A DNA stretch of 64,000 nt, from positions 17,715,001-17,779,000 of the forward strand of contig NC_053422.1 in the NCBI RefSeq assembly GCF_016859285.1, read 5' to 3'. A program made the translations under genes and the position numbers. The notes under the pieces were generated by a model. That model made no database searches, was not told the DNA's origin, and worked only from the letters and a program-made list of their open reading frames with translations. This stretch comes from Xiphias gladius. Its lineage: Eukaryota > Chordata > Actinopteri > Istiophoriformes > Xiphiidae. Positions 33,723 to 51,100 of the stretch are shown piece after piece; within the stretch, counting starts at the first letter, position 1, and the number at the start of each line of letters is the position of its first letter.

Positions 33723-34483
33723 ACATATTCCACAAAGCATTTTTCTGTTTTATGAAGCATTTTTTTTCCCTAATGAACAGCATAACAACATACATGTAAA
33801 TCTGGAAGTGCTTATCAAGTAAGTGTGAGGACGAAAACAGGTAATACAATACATTATCAAAACTATATTCACAAGGTGCAGAAATAACCAATACTGTGTT
33901 CAAAAAGGATATAATAGATTGAGTTTTACCAGTTCAAGCTAATTAAAAAAGTATCGCAGTGCTCCCATTTTAGGTATGATGCAGGATAATATCACAAAAT
34001 AGAATAGATATTGAACTGGACAACACACAGAAAGGACAATTACACATCCACATATTTATGCTCAGGAAAAAGCTGATTTTGTGGGCTGTTTGAACTAAAA
34101 GGCAATTTTTATAAATGTAGAAAATGTCACAAGAACCTGGCCATAGAAATGTTAAAGCAGAGTAAGAGAACATGGCACAACTTAGAGGAACAAAATGCTT
34201 GGCGGGAAAAAAAGATCCACTCCCCAGTGAGGTTTGAACCACAAACTGATAAATACATTTTTTGCCTAAATTGATTGGTGTGATTAATTCATATGCATGC
34301 ATCTCTGCCAAACTGGAATAACATACTTCTGATTCAGTCACTTATCATGAGAGGACGAAGACGATGTCAAACACTTTACAGTGAAAACTCAGTCAGAGCC
34401 ATTTCTAAAACATTTGGGAGAAATGTTTTCCTCAGCATTCTCTTGCTGGATGCACCCAAATGTTTTTCAAGCAAGCTGCAGAA

Positions 34484-35260
<777 letters not shown>

Positions 35261-35437
35261 TCACACAGGCCTTTTAGCGTTGCAACACAAAACATGAGTA
35301 ATATCAAGACAAAGCCAGATTAACTAGTTAGTTTGTAAAACAAGAAAATAAAAAGGTAATATGCACAAAATTAATTGTGAACGTGTTCCCCCAGAAATGC
35401 TTAACTATTTTAAGAACATAAAATGAATTGTTCGTAC

Positions 35438-35720
35438 CTCATTTGTTGGTGGATTTGGGGCTGGAAAGGGTTAATTTCGAATCGCATACATTTTCCTTCT
35501 CTGACAGCCACATCTTCGTGAAGGCACTGCACAAACTACGCCATGGCATCCAATAGTGTTGTCTTGAAGGGAGACTGCGGTTTCTGCTGCCTATTTTATG
35601 TTCATTTAATCCTTTAAGCAGACGTTTAGATGAGAGAGGCAGCCATTTTCGCCTGGAAAAAAAAATGTAATAAAACAGGATGCGCCGACCACGCGTGCGC
35701 ACTAAGGCTTCCAGGAAACA
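35438..35720 (-). promoter_or_regulatory. c5orf24: C5orf24 homologue noncoding exon and promoter
   Basis: A minus-strand donor (AATGAG before GTACGAAC) ends an inferred noncoding exon at 35438. Within and upstream are a YY1-like AAAATGGC (35649-35642) and an NRF1-like TGCGCACGCGT (35701-35691). The start site is therefore placed near 35700, about 230 bases from the poly(A) signal of atp5po. Confidence 0.5.
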
Positions 35721-35948
35721 GGAGCGTAGTCTCCCAATGTGGTTCTACCAAATTAAGGCCATATTAAACAAAGACTTAATAGCAAAAGATGGGCCTCTAG
35801 TTACAAAAATCACAAAGATTATAAATTGACGCTACAGCAGCAACTTTACAACTATACTTACATCATGTGTCTACATCATCGGTGGTAAGTCAGAAGTATG
35901 AGCGCAAATGCACAATAACAACAAAGACCATTCTCCATTTTTGTAGTT

Positions 35949-35954
35949 TTTATT
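35949..35954 (-). terminator. atp5po poly(A) signal
   Basis: AATAAA on the minus strand about 140 bases past the atp5po stop, giving a short 3' UTR. Confidence 0.65.
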
Positions 35955-36090
35955 AACATCCATATGAATTAAAGAACAGACAGTGGATTTATGGAGCAAC
36001 CGCAGTGCTAGAACAGGTAGCAATATACATTTATCAGCGTTTCCCCCCGATGGTCGTCTCTGATCTTTTGCAAAATTAAGTCCACAGGAC

Positions 36091-37704
36091 TTAAGTTTCC
36101 CTGATGAGCTTGGTCAGCTTCTGAATCTTTGTTTTGGTGGACATGTCCACATACTTGTCTCCGATACTGACAATCATGCCACCCAGGATTGAAGGATCCG
36201 ACTGTGAAGAGGTGACAACAGTTGAAATTACAGATGACTCAAAATTACATTACATTACTGTTAATTCACTAAATTGGTTTGTTTCACCTTTACTTATATT
36301 ACGTTGAAGTAACACCAACTGCAGAATGGTAATTTGTATGTTTCTGATGTATTTGCAACGTACCTTTGTTTCCAGCTTGATAGTTTCACCCTTCTGGAGA
36401 AAGCCCTTGAGAGCTACTTTCAGATCAGAGAGATTAACTTCATCCAAGGGCTGAAATGGATAAATATTCATTGCATGACTGTGCAATTTATCCACAGTAC
36501 ACAATAATGCAAATAATGTTTCAGTGACTAATACATAACTGGGGCGGTTTATATGAGGTCATTTGTTTTGAGATGTGGCAGATTTAAACAAGGATTTACA
36601 GGAATATAGCTTGCATGTCCACCCATTTCATACCTGAGCAGTAGTGACTGAGCAGATGACCTCTCCACGATGAGCACTCATCATCTTGCCAAAAGCAGTG
36701 ATAACATCACCAGTTATAGTAAGACGACCATTCTCAGACAAAACATCTGCAAAACAGAAAGCAGGATACAATTCAGAGAGATTCACCACTGTCATGTTTT
36801 TCCTGCATTAACAGCTGACAGCCTCGAGTTAAGACTTTATACAGTTAGAGAACATTATTACAGTGTACAGCACTATTGGATTACATTAGTTCAAAATAAA
36901 TATCACCTGTCATTTCATCCAACTGGTTCTGTTATATACATTTTTCGCTTAAATGTCAAATTTTGAAACATAAGCGCCCAACTTAATTTACACCATGACC
37001 AAAATCAGTATAGCACTCCTATGCTGAATGAGCCATAGGGTTTGTGGAGTAATGCTGCTGGGGGGAGTGCATTGTGGAATTTACACTTGGTCTATTGAAA
37101 AGCCATTTTATCTACAACATTTATATTTGAGAACATGCTTTTATAAAATTTCAGTTTTCCCAATTAACTGAAAGCCTTGCACAACATATTTCATATCTGT
37201 GTTGCCTACTGTAGTCATTAGGTCTTTTCCCCCAAAAAATGGTTTGTCTATACCATTCTACCTCAAGACTGTATTAAATTTCAATTTGACACCGACCATA
37301 AAAAATGTTTGAAGTGAGAGACTCAAACTTATCACATAGAAGAAATTAATAAAATTGCATGTTTAAGTGTATTCATTGTGCTACAAGTATCACATTATTT
37401 CTGAGAATAAACAAATATGTAAAATGTGAATGATTTGCTGGTTGGTTCCTATGAGGCCTATTGATGAGGATGTCTTTGTAGTAAAAAAGTAAATGTCTTT
37501 GTTTTATTGTCTGGCTGGTTGACTATTTTGCTCTTTTTACTCATCAAGTTTAGCAATCTAAGTGGGATATGCTAAGAAGCACTTGTGTTACTTAAAATTC
37601 TTGTAATCTATATTGACCTAACCAAATCATCTTAAACTTATTTTGTTTTAACTACGATATGTATGAACACTACACTACTCTACTCTACTCTACTCTACTC
37701 TACA

Positions 37705-37757
<53 letters not shown>

Positions 37758-38816
37758 CCTACTATGGTCTTTTTAGCTATGATTAAGATAATGCTACGTT
37801 ACTGCTAGGCCAACACATAGCACCAATGAGGCCACTTAGCCCTTGTCAGTGACCACTCACTGATGAGGTTGATGGTGATGGGTGAAAGCTTAGCCTTTGC
37901 AAGAGCATCACTGAAAGTCTTCTGCTTGATGCTGCGCTTTACATGAGGATTCATTACAACGCTGGCAATTTTGGGGTCCTTGATCATGGTCTGAAAACAA
38001 GAAGGAACACATAAAAGTTGATTGAGTGAATGTACTAGAGGTAAGGCAAGTTGGGCTGAAGCTACAGACCATTATTCAAATGCTTTATTACTAAAATATA
38101 AAGTACATTTAGACATCTTTATGACACTTAAAATGAATTACCAACAGTATTTTCCACATCACTTTGTCATAAAATGCTGATGAAAACACCATTTTCTTCA
38201 TTCATTGACCTGCAATTCAGGGTCTTATTTCTGACTTACAGACACTTTTCCAAGCTCCTGCTCAACTTGGTCCAGTTTGTTCTGCTTACTGGCAGCAGAG
38301 AACAGAGCAGTGGCATAGCGGCCCTCCACTCCATACACCTGGATGGGAGGCTGGAAGGAAATAAACACAGAGATAAACTAAACTGCGGCCACTGACTAAT
38401 TCTGTTACAATCTGCAGGCAAGCGGTTGTGCTCCGTGCAGTTCAATGTTATTTACCTTGACCAGCTTTGCTGCAGGTCTGATCACAGAGGTGCTGAACTG
38501 GCGGACCTAGAAATGAAAATTGAATGATCTCAACACAGAGAAACCAGAACTTGAGCTGATGAACTCTAGGCAAGCTCTGTACCATTTACGTTAAAGACAG
38601 CTAGCTGGTAGGCTAACACGTTAGCAGTCATTCAAGTGCAAGGCCTCGTGTGAATTTGTTGGACATTTAGCGCTACCTCCTGGTCATCAGGTGGACTATA
38701 ATACTTGAAACATGTTTTTAAGCTATAAAAATTTCCGTCAGAAGTATCATATATTAACTCAAAATCACCCAAATCATTAAATGTCTTACCTGCTGTCCTA
38801 GCATGAGTGCTGCCAT
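36091..38816 (-). CDS. atp5po: mitochondrial ATP synthase OSCP subunit
   Basis: Seven exons: 38816-38790, 38506-38456, 38350-38240, 37990-37861, 36746-36634, 36450-36364 and 36201-36091. They sum to 630 bases, or 209 residues (human 213). OSCP sits on top of the F1 head and joins it to the peripheral stalk of complex V in the mitochondrial inner membrane. A basic import presequence ([20 protein letters not shown]) precedes [20 protein letters not shown], the strongly conserved OSCP start. Other landmarks are [32 protein letters not shown] and the end [20 protein letters not shown]. All introns are GT-AG. The ATG is embedded in AAAATGGCAGC, a YY1-like box. The gene is head to head with ppp2ca. 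Confidence 0.96.
37675..37755. repeat. (CTACT)n followed by (CA)n microsatellite
   Basis: About five CTACT units (37675-37702) pass through a CTCTCT stretch into about 21 CA units (37713-37755), in an atp5po intron. Confidence 0.85.
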
Positions 38817-38900
38817 TTTCTCCTACAGCTGTCCAGAGTAGAACGAATGACTGCGCATGTGCGTTTGGGAGGAAGGCGTGTAGCTGTGGTTAATGTAGTT
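38817..38900 (-). promoter_or_regulatory. atp5po: atp5po promoter with NRF1-like site
   Basis: TGCGCATGTGCG (38852-38863) differs from the NRF1 consensus TGCGCATGCGCA at few positions and lies about 40 bases upstream of the ATG. NRF1 is a known activator of oxidative phosphorylation genes, so the site fits the gene's role. The start site is not mapped. Confidence 0.5.
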
Positions 38901-40880
38901 TTTCCAGCACCGCGCATTCTGAAATGTTTATATATGCTAGAAAAATATCTCAAAATGATAAACTTGATAAAATGCTTTAATAGCACATAACTTAGTGGAT
39001 TTTGTATTATTCCAGAAATACGTAATTTTATAAGTGCATTTATACAAGTGGCAGTTCATCAGCTTCCTACCTGACATAATGAGCTACATTTAGCTACATA
39101 ATGAGCGCATTTATGTTACTGGTAGACTCTGACTGCCCCCCCCCCTATTTTACAGAATGAGCTCACTCATTTGACACTGACAAAACGACCTTAAGCATAC
39201 TGGTAACCAACTGTGACACATATGTCCTAACAGACGGAATAGGATACCTCACCTTTTCCCCTGAGAGAGCCAATGAAATTGTCACAATACTGGCATGTGT
39301 TTGTGTTGTTTTTGTTTTTCTTTTCTTCTTTAAATCATGGTTATCTGCAAGAGGTGGCTGAACTGAAAAGCCATTGGCTATGACTCAAGGCATTCATGTG
39401 TGTCTTCAGATATTGTTGTTTTCTGGGTTAGAGCAAATGGCTTTGCAGTTCATATCATTTGGAGATATGAATGTATAATGTGATGTTTTTAAGTGCTGGT
39501 TGTACCTGATGAAAAGCCATCTGGCCCATAGAGAGCTTAGTGGGTCTGTCCAACTCTGTTCCAGATCAAAATTATACAACTTCTTACACTTGTATCAACA
39601 TAATGACCATTTTTGTCTTTTATTTATAGAGCACTTCTCAAAACCGGGGTTACAAAGTGCTTCTCAGACACAAAAGATGATAAAGCAATTCAATAATTAA
39701 ATACAACAAACACAAGCAAAAAATTGTTGCTAAGAAATAGGAACAAATCAAGGCAAAGAAGCACCAGTAAAATGTCTTTGAGAATATACAGGTTTTTTGA
39801 AGCACCTTACAAATAAAACTTAAGTGAGACCAGTTCAAACTTTATCCAAATGTAACCGATTGATGGGCCAGTCCTGAAATGCAATGGTGTCCAGTGTAAC
39901 AAACTTAAAAAACAGCACTGCCACAAAATTTGTTTTAGTAGCTGGGTAGAGCAAAAGCTAGCTTATACTCATGGGTGCAAAAAACAGGCAATCTAGCAGT
40001 GTTTAAGCAACTAAATTAAGATGGCTGAGGGAGAGATACAACCTTGACATATTATCACTTAACAAAATTTTTATGGCTAATGAGTTTAGGTAAATATAGT
40101 CACGTGTACATTTCCATAGAAATCATAGTATTCACTTGGAGTCATGTTTGCCCGGCTGACGAATGAAGCATTCATTCTCCTTTAACTCTGTTTTGATCTC
40201 TACAAACTCCTGAGAAAATGGTTGTTTAGCTTGTTAAATTTCAGAATTTCTTCACAAACCATTTATTTTAACTTGGTACAGGGCATGTGTACAGTCAGTT
40301 TATATGAGTTTTTTTTTGTTTTTTTGCTGAAAACAGCGCATGAGCGTGTTCACACATACCCATACAACAAATCTGTGGTCTGTTAAAACCAAAACAATGG
40401 CCTACGAGAGGCTAAAAAGCTCAGCAGAGCTGCAAGATGGATTGATAATTCTCTGTCAGTCTGAGCGATACCATGTCCTACTTATATTATAGCTCACTTT
40501 TTCTCTTAATTTCTAAGCTACGTACCTCCTAGGTCTGATTTAGCAGCTACGAAAGCTCTCTATTTAGCTTTAAAACTACTACTACTACTACAGTAGTTAC
40601 TACTACTGCAGCTGGTATCGCTGATAGCTTACGGCTTTCCATGAGCACCAAGCCAATTCTCCCCGGCTGTCAAATGTTTTTCGGTAAACCTCTTAGTAGG
40701 CCGAGCAAAATTTTAGTTACATTTAAAATTCCTGTCATATATTAGCACCAAGTGCTGAAACCTACTCACCTACTGGCTTAGCTAACCTGCGTTATTTTAT
40801 TTTCGGTGACCAACGGTCGTACCTGACTCTTCCCGGATTTTTCCCCCCAGCAGGGGGCAGCTAAACCGGCAATTTTCACT
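38900..40880. other. atp5po-ppp2ca intergenic region
   Basis: No coding exon is seen. The stretch holds a C9 run near 39139, a dispersed repeat at about 39613-39700, and a short (CTA)n run near 40577. CpG content rises from about 40700 towards the ppp2ca start. Confidence 0.5.
39613..39700. repeat. dispersed fish repeat fragment (ATAGAGCACTTCTCAAAA type)
   Basis: TTATAGAGCACTTCTCAAAA, with GGGGTTACAAAGTGCTTC and AATTAAATACAACA, is a recurrent fish retroposon-tail phrase. The fragment is short and its class is not certain. Confidence 0.4.
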
Positions 40881-41135
40881 TTTAAAATAACCCGAGACAT
40901 TTTCGAAGGGCCCAGCAGGAATGCGATGGCGGACGTATGGTTTGTTGCTCAGCCTCGCTTTGGGCCACAGTCGGCAGGGCTGGGTCTACTATATCTGTGA
41001 TCTGCCTTCACAGTCTTTATGACCTTGGTCGTTTGACGAGGAGAAGGACACCGTTTCTGTATCATGTGAACCCCACCAAACTGTATGGACGCAGGACAGC
41101 TGACGCATACGTTTTTGCGGAGCACGCACGAACGA

Positions 41136-41171
<36 letters not shown>

Positions 41172-41295
41172 AAGCCGCGAATGACCAAAGAGCTTGCCAG
41201 GACGCAACCGGTCCATCAAAACGTAACGAAATAGCGAGAGATTTTCCCGAGGAATTTTAAAGCGGGTCGGCTCGCTAGCTGACGGCAAACCAGGC
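40880..41295 (+). promoter_or_regulatory. ppp2ca: ppp2ca promoter and 5' UTR
   Basis: CpG-rich sequence with GATGGCGGAC (YY1-like) at about 40925. A 15-unit CA tract (41139-41169) lies in the leader. An upstream ATG at 40937 opens 107 codons that end at 41260, 35 bases before the main ATG. Whether it is transcribed depends on the unmapped start site. Confidence 0.5.
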
Positions 41296-44653
<3,358 letters not shown>

Positions 44654-45352
44654 AGATTACTGGGGATGATGGCAACAGGCTACACAGAGGCTTGAGAAAA
44701 GAGGCATTCATTATCCCATGGACCAAAAAAATGTGTGCCATAGTCACAATGAAACGGAAAACTGTCACAGTTAGCTAAAGGCCACCATCCTTTCAACTTT
44801 TTCATCTCTGTGCATGATGTTTTTATTGCTAGAAATGACTGCTACTATGAACCATTACTGTCACAATACCTGCTGGTTTGTCTGGAAAAATGAATGAACT
44901 AATGCTGAGAATAACAACTAAATGTGAGTAATCTTTGTGTTAGGGTGTTAATGATGACCAGTGTGTTGCCATATACGGTATTTAAGCTGCATCTTTCACT
45001 TGGCATGGCCTCAAATCAAAGGTTGCAGTAAATATAATGTGAACCCTTTTCTTTTTGTAATTGAAGCGCAACAGTTTATTTTGTGAAGTGACATGATAGG
45101 ATTAGATGTGGGAAATGAATTTGTTCTCTTTGCACTTTTGTATTTGATTTTTATCACATGGCACTGACAGAGTACGTTCTTTTTTATACCCTGTTATAGT
45201 GTAAGAAGCTCTGTCTGCTCTGCTGTCTCTTAAGAGAATTAATGTAATTCAATTGAGTAGGCAATATTGGTACAAATGACATCAGTTGTAAAAAAAAAAA
45301 AAAAACAAACGACCAAAAAAAACCTAAATGTTTTGCAGCCACAGCTATATGA

Positions 45353-45358
45353 AATAAA
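45353..45358 (+). terminator. ppp2ca poly(A) signal
   Basis: AATAAA about 700 bases after the stop, just past an A-rich run. The 3' UTR is 44654 to about 45375. Confidence 0.65.
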
Positions 45359-45375
45359 GACTGAAGTTGCTTTGT

Positions 45376-46150
45376 CACTTATTTCTTTTAGGTACAGTTT
45401 GTGACATTATTTCCAACAGGTCTCACCAGTCTCCACTAGATGGAAACAGAATCCCCAAAACAGCCGCTGATCAAGGCAGATAAACAGGATTAATGTGAGT
45501 GTTCTGAAAACTGGGTAATTTATTTTATTTATTTATTTATTTTAGGTATTTGCTATATCATGATATTCAAACATGAAAAGGACATAACTGCTGGTTTGCA
45601 TTATGCCCCACCAAGCTACATGCAACCGATTTTGCTTTTAATTTTGTTTAATATATCTCGTGTTTTGTTTTGTTTTTTATATATAAGCCAAATAATGTTT
45701 TTTTATTTTTTATTTTAAGGAATACTTGCTTTTTCACAAGACACTAATGTTCGCTTATTAATGTCAGGCTGTCGTACACGGAGTCATGTGTGTGGAAATT
45801 CTGCAAAGTTTTACCAGTCATCAATGATTTACTGCCTGTGAATCAAAGCAGCGAAAATGCCAGAGCACTACCGGACGTAGCGCTCAGCGCGCCGCTGAAA
45901 ATAAAAGTCATCTGAAGGACGAAGTGAAATGAAACTGAATTCGTCACCTCAGATGTTTATCCAAGATTTGACTGTTTTTAACGGAGAGTAGAAAAACCAT
46001 GCATTTTCAGAACTTTTTTTTTTTGTCCTGTCGCCACCTGTAATTACCACCCCAGCGTTTGCCGGTGTGAGTGGCCGCGCAGGGACAGGGCTTTTACTTT
46101 CTCAGCCAGGTTCCTGACCCTGGCGGAAGTGCCCCTGTGCGCTGTGCTGA
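45376..46150. other. ppp2ca-sfxn1 intergenic region
   Basis: No exon is seen. A (TTTA)n run lies at about 45520-45544. GC content rises from about 45880 towards the sfxn1 start. Confidence 0.5.
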
Positions 46151-46231
46151 CGCCGACGCTGCTGCATGTATAATTAGCTGGCTGCAGCCTTTCAGGGACA
46201 CCTCTTGCGGACCGCCGGAGCCCACAGTGCA
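46150..46231 (+). promoter_or_regulatory. sfxn1: sfxn1 noncoding first exon and core promoter
   Basis: A GC-rich stretch ends at GTGCA before a perfect GTAAGT donor (46232-46237). A weak TATA-like GTATAATTAG lies near 46167. This fits a short 5' noncoding exon spliced to the acceptor at 48171. The exact start is not visible. Confidence 0.5.
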
Positions 46232-47294
46232 GTAAGTAACCGGTCTATATTTTCAAAACGAATGCATCAAGACATGGGGATTTAAAAAAAAAAAAAAAAA
46301 AAAAATTTTTTTGAAGAGACCAGCGTGGACTTGCGTCTCAGATGAGGGGGGACTGTGGTCGGACGTGTTCGGCTCCTTGAAAAGGCTGCTGGTTGTGTGG
46401 ATGTGGCAGGCTGATACTAGCTGAATCTGGGGCGCACAGCTGGACAGTTACAGGACCTGACAGATGCCCTGCCTAATTACCCGTGTGGCCAAAAAACGAC
46501 GGCACCTGTATTTTAAGTGTTCGGTAACGATTTCGGCGCTTTGCTCAGACGCAGAACAAGACCCCCGGTTACAGTCCAGATTTGACTGGTCTGCGTCGGG
46601 GTGAACAATTTAACCGTATCCAGTCACGGGGCATGTTTACCCCCGCGAGCGCGGACAGAAAGCAGCGTTCTCCCCCCAGTGTAACGGATGTCAGACACAC
46701 AGGAAACGAAGGTTAACGTGATTGTCATCGGATGCTGCCTATGGTGTTTAGGCGATGTCTTCGATTTTCGAGGAGTTGTGAATCGCAGGTTAATGTGTAG
46801 CCACGCAGGCCGCCTTTGATTGGTTGGGAGTGAGGGTTTCTAGATCAGAGGCCGGGTCAGTCCAAAGTTCAGTCTTCTGATATCACCTTCATCAGCAGTT
46901 TAGTATTATATTAATATTAACGGTATTAAGAGGCGGCTGGGCAGCAGTTCTGGTGTCCCGCAGCCTCTGTGCAAACCAACTCCCACAGTGATTTAGTGTT
47001 TTACCGGATAAGGTCAGAAGCAGGGGTGTCTTCTTGCCATCTCGTGAGAACCCCATGGAGTTTAATTCAATTTAAAGAGACAGCACGCCTCCTGCACTAC
47101 ACAGCTACCAGCAAACAAGGGACTTCTCTGTTTGGTTGTCAATCCAGCAGCCATCTTTGGTGCAATTTCAGGTGGAGTTTCGTGATGCCTCTGCGGGTCC
47201 TCGCATAGACTTGCTGTACTCTGGTGTCTCCCTGGTCCCCCACTGGAGCACGGAACAAATGGTTAAAAACCAGATCAGACTGGGTCATAGTGAC

Positions 47295-47325
<31 letters not shown>

Positions 47326-48171
47326 CGAGGTGACTGAGCATGCTGCAGGCACATCCACCAAGCCGATGTGTTTGATAGTGCCGTGTCCGCTCACTGCAGG
47401 CCAGTCTTATCTGGTTCCAGACTGTTGAACCATAATTGCATAAAGTTTTAATGAAATACTCACCAGTGGTGCAGATTATAAAACCCTCACGTTGCATAAC
47501 CCACTGTACTTAACTCACAGCACCCTAATACAATTTGTAGTTTATTGCTAAAAATAAAAACTACTGTGTTCAGCTATTCACAGTCGTCCACAACATACAT
47601 GCAAAGGGCTTTGTCACTTTCCAAAAGCTGCTTTTCAGCCACAGTTTGTGGGTTGGTGTGTGCCAATAATAGGGCTTTGCAATTTAGCGCTTCACAACCC
47701 TTGTGTCAGGTCGGCCATCACCATAGCAACATTATGCTGAATTAGCAGCATGGCAATCCAGAGAGAGGCACTTTTTTTTTTTTTTTTTTTTTTCACCAGT
47801 CCTCCTTCACTGACTTGTGTCTGCAAAAGAAAACAGGGAGATGAATGGCTCCAAACTCCTGGGGTGAGTGCTGGAGCAGTGCCCTGGATTCCAGGAAAAA
47901 AAAAATATCAGTAAATATCAGCCTCACACAATGCCGTCACGAAACACAGTTCTTCTAGATAACTAATCCTAATCAGTATGTTGTTCCAGTGTGGGGGAAC
48001 TTGTGCTTTAATTCAGCATGTTTGTCTCAGATTGCAATTCCCGCTTCCATTTATTTACTTCAGAAGAAGGTTACTGGAAAATCCTTGAACCTTAAAGCAT
48101 CATCCACACATGTACCGTTCACCGATTTTTAAAAACCTAATATGATCATTGTAGCATTGTCCTCTCCCCAG
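46232..48171 (+). other. sfxn1: sfxn1 intron 1
   Basis: About 1.9 kb between the noncoding exon donor and the CTCTCCCCAG acceptor. It holds an A-run followed by a T-run near 46284-46313, a CA tract (47296-47325) and a T-run (about 47772-47793). No exon is seen. Confidence 0.55.
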
Positions 48172-48177
48172 ATAAAT

Positions 48178-51100
48178 ATGGCAGCAGAGCTATCCACTTC
48201 CATAAACATCAAGGAGCCCCGGTGGGACCAGAGCACATTTGTAGGCCGGGCTAAGCATTTCTTCACTGTCACGGACCCCAGGAACATCCTCCTCACCAAT
48301 GAACAACTAGCACACGCGCACAAAATCATCACTGACTACAGGTAAACCAGGCTGCAGCTACAGAGTCAGTCGCAATTAACCGAGAACCAGATATAATTCA
48401 GTGCTGTTGTTAGATGAAGTTTGCTTCCCCACCATCTCTCAGGCAAGGTGTAGTCTCTCCGGGGCTGACAGAGGATGAACTGTGGAGAGCCAAATATGTT
48501 TTTGACTCGGCTTTCCATCCCGATACTGGGGAGAAGATGATCCTGATTGGCCGCATGTCAGCACAGGTTCCAATGAACATGACGATCACTGGATGCATGA
48601 TGACATTTTACAAGTGAGAACTTGACTGTAACACCAAGCTTATAGATTTAACTCTATACAGTATTACTAACACTGCCACTATTTCTATTACTGCTACTTA
48701 TTACCATTACTAATGGGTCTTTTTCTAATACCACAACATTACAACATGTTGCATTAGGAAAATCATAGGTGTGAATAATTTAATTCAGTCTATTAATACT
48801 TGTTTCTCGGCTGACAGTATTCCTACAACTTCAAATATTACTACCTGGACATTTTTATGTATCACTGAACGGTATCTGGCAAGGAAAATATTTGTTTAAG
48901 CCCAGTAATCCATATTTTTAATGATTGAAACGTTTTCTAATAAAGTCAATTTTCATACTTTCCAACTAAAACCAGCATGCTGGCTGGAACTTCCGACCCT
49001 CAGTTGTAACGTAAAGCTGGTCAAATATGATCTTTCCTTCTGCACTTCCACGCAGTCCTTGATTATGACTCTCCTGTTGCAGGACGACTCCGGCTGTGTT
49101 GTTCTGGCAGTGGATCAATCAGTCTTTCAACGCAATAGTCAATTATACCAACAGGAGCGGTGATGCTCCAATCACAGTCAGGTAAGAGATGGACATTTTG
49201 GCGCTGACACTGGCCCATATTAACCCTTTTAGTTCAACAGTTTATGTGTGGAAAGTTAAACGTTTTTTTTTTTTTTGTGGGATGTGACCGGTGCCTCTTT
49301 TGTTTGCAGTCAGCTTGGCACAGCTTATGTGTCTGCCACCACAGGGGCAGTTGCCACCGCTCTAGGACTAAATGCACTAACAAAGGTATCGGTTCATCTA
49401 ACCCCATTCCACATCTCATTTTAATGTATTTACCTCAGCCGCATGGGTGTGCTGACGCTAAGTCAGCCACGCACAAACAGTCTCTTTGTCATAGAAAAGC
49501 CATACTATTTGCAGGGTCATGCTCTGTAATCAGCATGTTGTCATGCCAGCTTTTACAGCGACTTTGTGTCGTACATCCTGGTTTACGGTAGAATAGCCTT
49601 CACGTACAGCGTCTGAAATATAACCTGCCATAACCTTAGAGTTCCACTGGTCAGAGAGGTCAGAAATTGGTTCTGCTGGCGGGATGCAGCATTGCCAAGT
49701 GTTTGATTTCTTCCCTCCTGTTTTTATGCCTCCTTACTCCTGCTGTAGCATGTTTCACCTCTGATTGGACGGTTTGTTCCATTTGCTGCTGTAGCTGCTG
49801 CTAACTGCATCAACATCCCACTGATGAGACAAAGGTAAGGAGGACATGCACTCAGCAAGGTCAGTAGTGTTGTTTTTTTAGCATGTTTTTCAACACACAG
49901 TGGCTTTGACCCTCAAAACACAACACTAGTGATTTAAACAGAGCATAACATAATAGAGCATTTCATCTTCACAGAAAAAATGAAAAGGTCAGTTGGATTC
50001 CTCTGATTTAGTGTGCCTTGCTCCTTGTCTTCAGAGAACTTCAACAGGGCATTCCCATAACAGATGAGAATGACAACAGGTTAGGAGAGTCGACGAAAGC
50101 TGCACAGCAGGCGATCTCTCAGGTTGTGGTCTCCAGAATCCTCATGGCTTCTCCAGGAATGGGTATGAACATCCTTGTGCCATCAGCTCATTTTAAAAAA
50201 AACTGCTGTGAGGTTTGTGAACAGCTCTCAGCATCATTTAATTAAAAAGAAAATACAAGTTTGAAAACACCAACTTTGCAATTCCTTAGTAAAATTTTAA
50301 TTGAAAGTGCATTTTTTAGTAAAATTTTGTGTCTTTGCAGCTATCCCTCCATTTTTAATGAACCATTTGGAAAAGAAGGCCTTTCTGAAGGTAAGCATAT
50401 TTCTGAATTACTTGCATCCTTTAAGACACAAACTACAGAGGCCTGCATTTGCTTTAGTAATCTCCTCAACTTCATCGTCAGTCACTTAAAATACCATGAA
50501 GGTCTTAGCTAAATGGTGGGAACCTGATGTTCCACACTGTCTCTGCCACTTGGCTCCTTTTAGTAATCACACATCACAGGAATGAAAAGCACTGAGGACA
50601 TGAGGCCACTCTAGTATGGGAATTCACCACTGCTTTTGTGCCCCTCATTCGTTTTTCTGCCTGGTCTTTTCAGAAGTTCCCATGGATGAGTGCACCTATT
50701 CAAGTCGGCCTGGTGGGATTCTGGTGAGTCGTCAGAGATGGTCCACCTGATAAAGTGCCATGTCAAATTCCTTTTGAAATTTCAACCTAACCTTTTACAA
50801 CAAGGATATCGAACCTCCGTAATCCGTAAACACTTATATCACTAAACGTTTCTGTTCAGGTTATTGTGAGGTATCTCTACAGGAACGTGCTCTAAGTGTT
50901 GTCGGTTCCCTAGATAATATCATGCAGCTTTATCAGCCTGTCTCACTGTAATTTGGTGCCTGGTTTTTGTAGGAGTTCAGAAATGTAGTCGGTGGCTCAG
51001 TAATTCAGTTGTGTTAACAGTAAACTGGTAATGGTAGTCAGCAGGCAGACTTTTTTTTTGGTTGTTTCCTGGCTCCACTGTGCCTCATGTGACCTGGAGT

